A DNA stretch of 64,000 nucleotides. Source: Mytilus edulis (Eukaryota; Mollusca; Bivalvia; Mytilida; Mytilidae). The translations under genes were made by a program, and so were the position numbers. Shown here in pieces: positions 58,501-64,000 of this stretch. The stretch covers positions 46,646,830 to 46,710,829 of the forward strand of contig NC_092344.1 in assembly GCF_963676685.1 (NCBI RefSeq), read 5' to 3'. Position 1 is the stretch's first letter; each line of letters opens with the position of its first letter. The notes beneath the pieces are model-generated. The model was not told the origin of the DNA. It worked only from the letters and a program-made list of their open reading frames with translations, and made no database searches.

Positions 58501-58711
58501 AGTAAAACGGACGAAGAAAACTAACAAATACGGTAACAATTTGCATTGCAAAACAATATGGATACCCATGAATATGAGGGATTTATTGATCTTAATCAAA
58601 ATTTGATTGAAAGTCGTTTGTATGTAACTAGCCATTCTTACATTGTGCTATGTTGACTGAAATCTTATTCATACTTCATTTTCTATTTTAGGGCCGATAA
58701 GCCAGTTTTAA
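46398..58711 (+). CDS. two-transmembrane pseudo-RING paralogue, five exons
   Basis: Exons 46398-46516, 51545-51668, 51946-51997, 53416-53541 and 58692-58711 have GT-AG borders and the same phase series (2, 0, 1, 1) as the RING-H2 gene. They total 441 bp, 146 residues plus TAA. Exon 1: MEVIPTLYGNCKFDNLP, then TM1 (LIVATAFTLVIDVILL). Exon 2: DITDGD, then TM2 (IIAIVVMLTFTAGILILDAY). Exon 3 is half the paralogue's length and lacks both CxxC and CGH. Exon 4 (FDKSICEYTKG ... STCMKTKQWIDWKH) lines up with the second RING half but lacks CPLC. Exon 5 (GPISQF) is 20 bp as in the paralogue. No RING zinc site can form, so ubiquitin ligase activity is not expected; a binding or dominant-negative partner role is possible. 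If exon 3 is not spliced at A|GTATGG, translation stops seven codons later. Confidence 0.65.
46840..47095 (+). mobile_element. dispersed retroelement fragment, family C (diverged)
   Basis: Contains the GACTGTCAAATTCCTGACTT and GGTTAATAGCTAGCTAAACC blocks typical of the family's 3' half. The 76-codon frame at 46778 is discounted for this reason. Confidence 0.45.
48233..48891. mobile_element. MITE with CCGGCGTCACACAT ends, nested in family D
   Basis: Left end CCGGCGTCACACAT..., right end ...ATGTGTGACGCCGG, with similarity extending about 34 bp (GTATAG, GGCGTG shared). Contains a family E copy at 48602-48733. Frames at 48.3-48.9 kb are inside it and not genes. Confidence 0.8.
48602..48733 (+). 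mobile_element. SINE-like family E copy nested in the MITE
   Basis: AGGGGCCAGCTGAAGGACGC, ACCCATTGGTGGCATTGGCC and TCGGGTTGTTGTCGCTTTGA match 38.48-38.62 kb. Confidence 0.75.
50325..50490 (+). mobile_element. retroelement fragment, family A (diverged)
   Basis: AGGAGCACTTGAGATCAACC, ACGTTGTCAGTTTAGGTTTT and GTGGTATCTTTCGCC match the 3' flank of family A. Confidence 0.5.
51073..51290 (-). other. possible unassigned coding exon on the minus strand
   Basis: A frame opens after an acceptor-like ACATTTAG and runs about 73 codons to a stop: AAPIPHEHVPIFNSYTIGD, VKPFCAIELSKQKLKAH, then YYSNPSFDSTFPSTIR. Composition is protein-like (few repeats, mixed residues). Not recognised. It lies in intron 1 of the pseudo-RING gene on the opposite strand and may be an old retro-insert. 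Confidence 0.25.
51545..51668 (+). CDS. pseudo-RING gene, exon 2 (second TM segment)
   Basis: 124 bp, acceptor CAATTTTAG, donor TTT|GTACGT. The TDGDIIAIVV stretch matches TEGDIIVIVV of the RING-H2 gene at the same place. Confidence 0.78.
51946..51997 (+). CDS. pseudo-RING gene, exon 3 (RING first half deleted)
   Basis: 52 bp, acceptor ATTTTTTGTAG, donor A|GTATGG, phase 0 in, 1 out. NAKHEYTVKKEDVVLVK aligns with the GAFIEKSELTEDFECVI region, with the first Cys replaced, and stops before the second Cys. Confidence 0.5.
52670..52890 (+). mobile_element. retroelement fragment, family A
   Basis: TACATGTGGAGCAGGATCTA, ATCACCCCCAGTTTTTGG, CATGGCGTTGTCAGTTTATT and GACTGTCCCTCTGG. Lies in intron 3 of the pseudo-RING gene. 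Confidence 0.65.
53416..53541 (+). CDS. pseudo-RING gene, exon 4
   Basis: 126 bp, acceptor CTCTTTGCAG, donor G|GTATAA, phase 1 in and out, open throughout. Cysteines at SIC and STC are not in RING spacing. Confidence 0.6.
53650..58197. mobile_element. 4.55-kb element with 67-bp TIRs and palindromic subterminal repeats
   Basis: 53650-53716 and the reverse complement of 58131-58197 differ at a single base. Ends read TGTTAGCGGCA. Just inside both ends are arrays of AGGCATTAAGCTTAATGCCT-like palindromes and half sites. Flanking TATA on both sides is a candidate target duplication, but the flanks are AT-rich. Internal frames are at most 66 codons and none looks like a transposase. It sits wholly inside intron 4 of the pseudo-RING gene. 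Further inverted repeats lie inside (see findings) and a family B scrap at 54345-54405. Confidence 0.85.
58692..58711 (+). CDS. pseudo-RING gene, terminal exon 5
   Basis: 20 bp after TTCTATTTTAG: GPISQF and TAA, matching the length and phase of the terminal exon at 42088. Confidence 0.55.
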
Positions 58712-59089
58712 CGTGAGATATACGATTGAGGAAATCAATGTAAATTTTTAAAAACTATCTTTAACTTACATGTTGAATTTTATTGTGAAAATTTTAATTT
58801 AAAACTTATTGTGTACATTTTTATTTTTCCCGTAATATGTACAGATGCTTGTCAATCGATCATTGAAACTCGTAGAACTGTAAAGTGTTATCAGTTTATT
58901 ATCACATACACCCCTTTACAAAAGTCAAATATGTGAGAACATATGAATCCTCTCTTATATAGAGGTATAGCCCTTGTTACTGCATTTTATAAGTTGCATT
59001 GTAATTATCGACTACAGGAATGATGATGATTTGTTGGTAGATAAACTGTTTGAGATTCCTTAAGTGTAAACACGCCATTGTCCAATATG
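58712..59089. other. 3' flank of the pseudo-RING gene
   Basis: AT-rich. I see no strong polyadenylation hexamer close to the stop. Confidence 0.35.
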
Positions 59090-59450
59090 CAGTTGAAGTA
59101 TGTAAAAAATTAAAGTGGTCAATCAATTTTGCTCTCATCGACTTTGATAAGGCATGCGACACTTTATATATATTTTATCTGTGGCACACACTTGTTGTTT
59201 TGCCCTCATCGACTTTGATAAGGCATGCAACACTTTATATATATTTTAGCTGCGGCACACACTTGTTTCATTAGGCTTAACAGAAAAAATGTATTCTGCA
59301 CTAAAGTTTATCTATAATGATGTTCTGTGTTCTGTTGGAGTGAATGGGACACACACGGACTAGACTATATTTTATCGCGGTATCAAACAAGGGCGTTCAT
59401 TATCACATATATTATCTAACCTTTATATAAACGATTGAGCATTGCATCTC
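59050..59450 (+). pseudogene. reverse transcriptase fragment of a dead LINE, with 71-bp internal duplication
   Basis: WSINFALIDFDKACDTL is RT motif A. Further on, ALKFIYNDVLCSVGVNGTHT and, after a stop, FYRGIKQGRSLSHILSNLYI plus ND is motif B. Bases 59134-59204 are duplicated at 59205-59275, which disrupts the frame. Stops and the duplication make this non-functional. Confidence 0.78.
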
Positions 59451-59457
59451 ACATGTT

Positions 59458-59545
59458 TTAAAGTTTTTTCGTTGTTTTCCTCTTATAGTTGATGTGTTTC
59501 GCTCGATTTTAATTTGTAACCCGGCTGTGTGTTCTCGCAATCGAT
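59458..59545 (-). mobile_element. retroelement scrap, family C
   Basis: GTTGTTTTCCTCTTATAGTT, TTTGTAACCCGGCTGTGTG and CAATCGATTTATGAATG match family C in reverse. Confidence 0.5.
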
Positions 59546-60351
59546 TTATGAATGTCTTTTGTTAATAGGTTTTGTTTATATGTTTTACAGAAAAATGTTC
59601 TGAGTTGAAAGTCCTAATTGAAACTTGGTATTCCAAGAATAATATAGTAATTATATAATATATTTGTTGTTTGATTCCCAATTCAAGACAGAACGCTTTT
59701 GCTAAACTGTGATGACATTATGTTACCGCAGTACTTTCTCTTAACAATTCAGAGATTGGTCCGATTACTTTCAATGTAATTGATTAAATTACAATTACTT
59801 TGTCATTTGTACGATTAAATTAAATTAATGATTACATCATTTCTGAAAGTATCTGATTAAATTAATGATTACATCTGATTACAATGAATTTAAAAACAAA
59901 ACATTTTGAATGATGTGAATGAATAAACGTTCAATATAACTATAGCATTTTTGAGAAAGTATTTTATTTGGTTCAATTATAAAATGATAACTTCAAATAA
60001 AACTTCATCTATTTAAATAAACACCAAATTTCACTACATTATATACATTACACTTTATCTTCAATGATCTCTGAATTATTTTGAATTAAATTTAATAAAG
60101 ATATATCATAATCGAGAGTTTTTTTTGTTTGTCTTCTGACCTCTTTCATAATTTATATGTATTCCAAGTTGGAGTTTATGGAAGTTTAAATATGGATGAA
60201 ATAAAGTTACCAGTTAAAACTATGTTAAATTTTAATAGAAATGTTTAATCAAATTGTAAACAATATGTAAGTACTAAACATCATTGCATTTTACATGTCC
60301 AGTCCAAATACGTTTTTTTAAATTTTAAACAACATATTTGTCCAGCTTTTA
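59546..60351. other. AT-rich, nothing recognised
   Basis: Contains locally duplicated AATTAATGATTACATC blocks near 59820-59870. No gene seen. Confidence 0.45.
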
Positions 60352-60790
60352 AGGGAAAACGGTAGTATTTAATTTTCCCAGCATTAGGTTGGCCTTTTGT
60401 GTACCCAAGGCAGGTGAAGGAAGTCAAATTAGGAGCGCTGTGATTGGATGTAAGGGTACAATATATTTTTTATTTATCTATGAATAACTGCAGTGTGTAT
60501 ATTTACAATATAAATTTTAAAACCTATTGAAATATTTTCTAGAGAATTATTCGAAAAGACTTGCAAAATTTCATAAATTTGGTGCAAAATGACGGTGGGC
60601 ATGGATAACATAAACAAGATCCGTTGGAAGTTGGTCATGATCCTATTTGGCTTTAATTTTTAAAACAGAGTAATAAAGTACTAACACAACATATAACTGT
60701 TTTATCCAGGTTTTTATCTTAAAAAGTGGTAAATTTAGAAAATGTTAACATTGTCGCCTATGGCAGAATAAATAGTACCGTTTTCCCTAT
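60352..60790. mobile_element. small TIR element beside the tandem array
   Basis: AGGGAAAACGGTAGTATTTA at the left and TAAATAGTACCGTTTTCCCT at the right are reverse complements with one mismatch. About 437 bp. Its right end abuts the first unit of the 1,229-bp array at a TA. The interior is non-coding. Confidence 0.65.
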
Positions 60791-63700
60791 ACTGAAGATA
60801 GCAAGGGAAATCAAAGTCACTCAAACTTCAATTCTTTTATACCATTTTGAAGCTTTTGATTAGTACATTTGATTTTTATCACAAAGAATAGAAATTTTTT
60901 ACTGAGAACAATACTGTGTTGAGAAAAGTGCTGAGTCATCATGATAGGTCAAATTGATTGGTAATGATATAAAACTTTATTCTAGGATGTCAATATTAAC
61001 TATATTGTGTAAAATGCACCATATAATAGTTCTTTTGTATTTGATTTCACCTTTCGCAATGATTTTTTCAATTGGAAACACCAGAATTCAAGTCGCGACA
61101 AATATTTTTTACTCAAATGTTTGCCTTTTTTGCTGCGTAATTCCCTAAATGTATAACTTGGGTATTTCTGTAAACATAATCTATTAAAATGGGAAATTGT
61201 CTGGTTTAGTTTGTACTGTTTATGGAATTAGGCAATATTTGGTCACATTGAAAGCATTTTCAGTATTAGAATTGTTCATCTAAGAAAAAAAGAGGCCCAC
61301 TTGAGGCTAAATTTACATAGAATTTATACTCTCCTGTGTAAAGAATTGTTCACATTCTTGATAATGCATGCAGCAAATATTTCAAAAGTGCTTCATTTTG
61401 TAGTTTCTTTCTTTTATTATATCAGACATAAATAATTTTTCATTTCCTACTGTTTGAAAGGACTTTTGTTGGAAATTAATACTCCCAAGGGACATAATTC
61501 AGCTTTTTCATTGATTAATACAGGCAACAAAGGCAACTTTACAGCTGAGTAGTTTGCATATTTAATGTTAAAAGTGTCTAATATCTTTGTTTTCATCATC
61601 TCAAGACAGAATAATAGATTTTATAACAAGCTCTAAAATTTTTAACCACAATATGGCATATACTAAAGCATGGAATGGAGATTAGTATGAAAAATCTTGA
61701 ATTTGTGCATTTCTTGTAAATTTTTGATANNNNNNNNNNNNNNNNNNNNNNNNNNNNNNNNNNNNNNNNNNNNNNNNNNNNNNNNNNNNNNNNNNNNNNN
61801 NNNNNNNNNNNNNNNNNNNNNNNNNNNNNAAAGTCACTCAAACTTCAATTCTTTTATACCATTTTGAAGCTTTTGATTAGTACATTTGATTTTTATCACA
61901 AAGAATAGAAATTTTTTACTGAGAACAATACTGTGTTGAGAAAAGTGCTGAGTCATCATGATAGGTCAAATTGATTGGTAATGATATAAAACTTTATTCT
62001 AGGATGTCAATATTAACTATATTGTGTAAAATGCACCATATAATAGTTCTTTTGTATTTGATTTCACCTTTCGCAATGATTTTTTCAATTGGAAACACCA
62101 GAATTCAAGTCGCGACAAATATTTTTTACTCAAATGTTTGCCTTTTTTGCTGCGTAATTCCCTAAATGTATAACTTGGGTATTTCTGTAAACATAATCTA
62201 TTAAAATGGGAAATTGTCTGGTTTAGTTTGTACTGTTTATGGAATTAGGCAATATTTGGTCACATTGAAAGCATTTTCAGTGTTAGAATTGTTCATCTAA
62301 GAAAAAAAGAGGCCCACTTGAGGCTAAATTTACATAGAATTTATACTCTCCTGTGTAAAGAATTGTTCACATTCTTGATAATGCATGCAGCAAATATTTC
62401 AAAAGTGCTTCATTTTGTAGTTTCTTTCTTTTATTATATCAGACATAAATAATTTTTCATTTCTACTGTTTGAAAGGACTTTTGTTGGAAATTAATACTC
62501 CCAAGGGGACATAATTCAGCTTTTTCATTGATTAATACAGGCAACAAAGGCAACTTTACAGCTGAGTAGTTTGCATATTTAATGTTAAAAGTGTCTAATA
62601 TCTTTGTTTTCATCATCTCAAGACAGAATAATAGATTTTATAACAAGCTCTAAAATTTTTAACCACAATATGGCATATACTAAAGCATGGAATGGAGATT
62701 AGTATGAAAAATCTTGAATTTGTGCATTTCTTGTAAATTTTTGATAAAATGAATACAAATTGAATGGAACTGTCCATTTTATCTGTTTAAATGGAACTAT
62801 TTATCATTCTTTTTAAATAAGATAAGATATGATTGGATACAGGTTGTTTATTAAGGCTTTTCTGAAAGAAGTAGAGAATGAGGTAAACCAGCATGTAGGG
62901 GTGGGGACATAAAATGATCTATGTTTCTTTAAGTACTGGGGACATACAAGTATTTATTATAGCCAAGGTTTTCACAATAACCCAGTATTGCATTAATAAT
63001 GTCATAAGAATTCTTTATATCTTTATGTCACAGTATACTGAAGATAGCAAGGGAAATCAAAGTCACTCAAACTTCAATTCTTTTATACCATTTTGAAGCT
63101 TTTGATTAGTACATTTGATTTTTATCACAAAGAATAGAAATTTTTTACTGAGAACAATACTGTGTTGAGAAAAGTGCTGAGTCATCATGATAGGTCAAAT
63201 TGATTGGTAATGATATAAAACTTTATTCTAGGATGTCAATATTAACTATATTGTGTAAAATGCACCATATAATAGTTCTTTTGTATTTGATTTCACCTTT
63301 CGCAATGATTTTTTCAATTGGAAACACCAGAATTCAAGTCGCGACAAATATTTTTTACTCAAATGTTTGCCTTTTTTGCTGCGTAATTCCCTAAATGTAT
63401 AACTTGGGTATTTCTGTAAACATAATCTATTAAAATGGGAAATTGTCTGGTTTAGTTTGTACTGTTTATGGAATTAGGCAATATTTGGTCACATTGAAAG
63501 CATTTTCAGTGTTAGAATTGTTCATCTAAGAAAAAAAGAGGCCCACTTGAGGCTAAATTTACATAGAATTTATACTCTCCTGTGTAAAGAATTGTTCACA
63601 TTCTTGATAATGCATGCAGCAAATATTTCAAAAGTGCTTCATTTTGTAGTTTCTTTCTTTTATTATATCAGACATAAATAATTTTTCATTTCCTACTGTT

Positions 63701-64000
63701 TGAAAGGACTTTTGTTGGAAATTAATACTCCCAAGGGACATAATTCAGCTTTTTCATTGATTAATACAGGCAACAAAGGCAACTTTACAGCTGAGTAGTT
63801 TGCATATTTAATGTTAAAAGTGTCTAATATCTTTGTTTTCATCATCTCAAGACAGAATAATAGATTTTATAACAAGCTCTAAAATTTTTAACCACAATAT
63901 GGCATATACTAAAGCATGGAATGGAGATTAGTATGAAAAATCTTGAATTTGTGCATTTCTTGTAAATTTTTGATAAAATGAATACAAATTGAATGGAACT
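60791..64000. repeat. tandem array of a 1,229-bp unit (three copies seen, continues past the window)
   Basis: The same sequence from ATACTGAAGATAGCAAGGG onward starts at about 60791, again in copy 2 (its first bases lost in the gap; visible from 61830) and at about 63035. Copies 2 and 3 are offset by exactly 1,229 bp and differ by only a few bases. The window ends inside copy 3. The 64-codon frame recurring at 60954, 61971 and 63200 has no protein-family features and is carried by the repeat. Confidence 0.93.
61730..61829. other. assembly gap of 100 N
   Basis: Exactly 100 N, the conventional placeholder length. It lies inside the tandem array. Confidence 0.99.

Noticed and set aside
61596-61841. 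81-codon minus-strand frame
   Set aside because: Runs through the 100-N gap, so the frame is not real sequence.
60954-63394. A 64-codon frame found three times with identical sequence
   Set aside because: Identity reflects the recent tandem duplication of a non-coding unit; the frame has no recognisable domain and no sign of constraint.
1-64000. CRISPR arrays, bacterial operons, tRNA or rRNA genes
   Set aside because: The DNA is animal nuclear sequence; no regularly spaced direct repeats with unique spacers and no cloverleaf or rRNA sequence were recognised.

Overview
This is animal nuclear DNA: AT-rich, intron-rich and full of repeats. It is almost certainly from a bivalve mollusc and most likely a mussel (Mytilus-like). 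The species call rests on a shell-matrix-type gene (Pif/BMSP-like) and on dispersed repeats of a kind I associate with mussel genomes. There are no bacterial operons. Most open frames above 60 codons are chance or repeat-derived, so genes had to be assembled from splice sites and reading-frame phase.

Layout. (1) 1-1440, plus strand: the last two coding exons of an unidentified gene that starts left of the window. (2) 5.4-18.3 kb, minus strand: a complete six-coding-exon gene for a secreted 672-residue protein. It has a signal peptide, a Thr/Lys/Ser-rich low-complexity region, a Cys-rich chitin-binding-like region and a laminin-G/concanavalin-like domain. A candidate TATA box and non-coding first exon lie about 3.3 kb upstream of its start codon. 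(3) 18.3-27.7 kb: no recognisable gene, only retroelement fragments. (4) 27.8-58.7 kb, plus strand: a local family of small two-transmembrane RING-type genes. It comprises an orphan first exon (27.8 kb), a complete five-exon RING-H2 gene (32.8-42.1 kb, 170 aa), a degenerate RING-like open frame without the intron (45.4 kb), and a second complete five-exon gene (46.4-58.7 kb, 146 aa). The last keeps the exon phases and both membrane segments but has lost nearly all zinc ligands. (5) 59-64 kb: a decayed reverse transcriptase fragment, a small inverted-repeat element, and a tandem array of a 1,229-bp unit interrupted by a 100-N assembly gap.

The introns of the RING-family genes are a transposon graveyard. 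They hold a 4.5-kb element with 67-bp terminal inverted repeats (TIRs), a 2.47-kb element with 91-bp TIRs and a 5-bp target duplication that carries a four-level nest of repeats, two decayed LINE copies, several foldback elements, and truncated retroelement copies. The most interesting biology is the RING/pseudo-RING membrane gene family, in which the catalytic-type domain has apparently been dismantled in one paralogue while the gene stays open.
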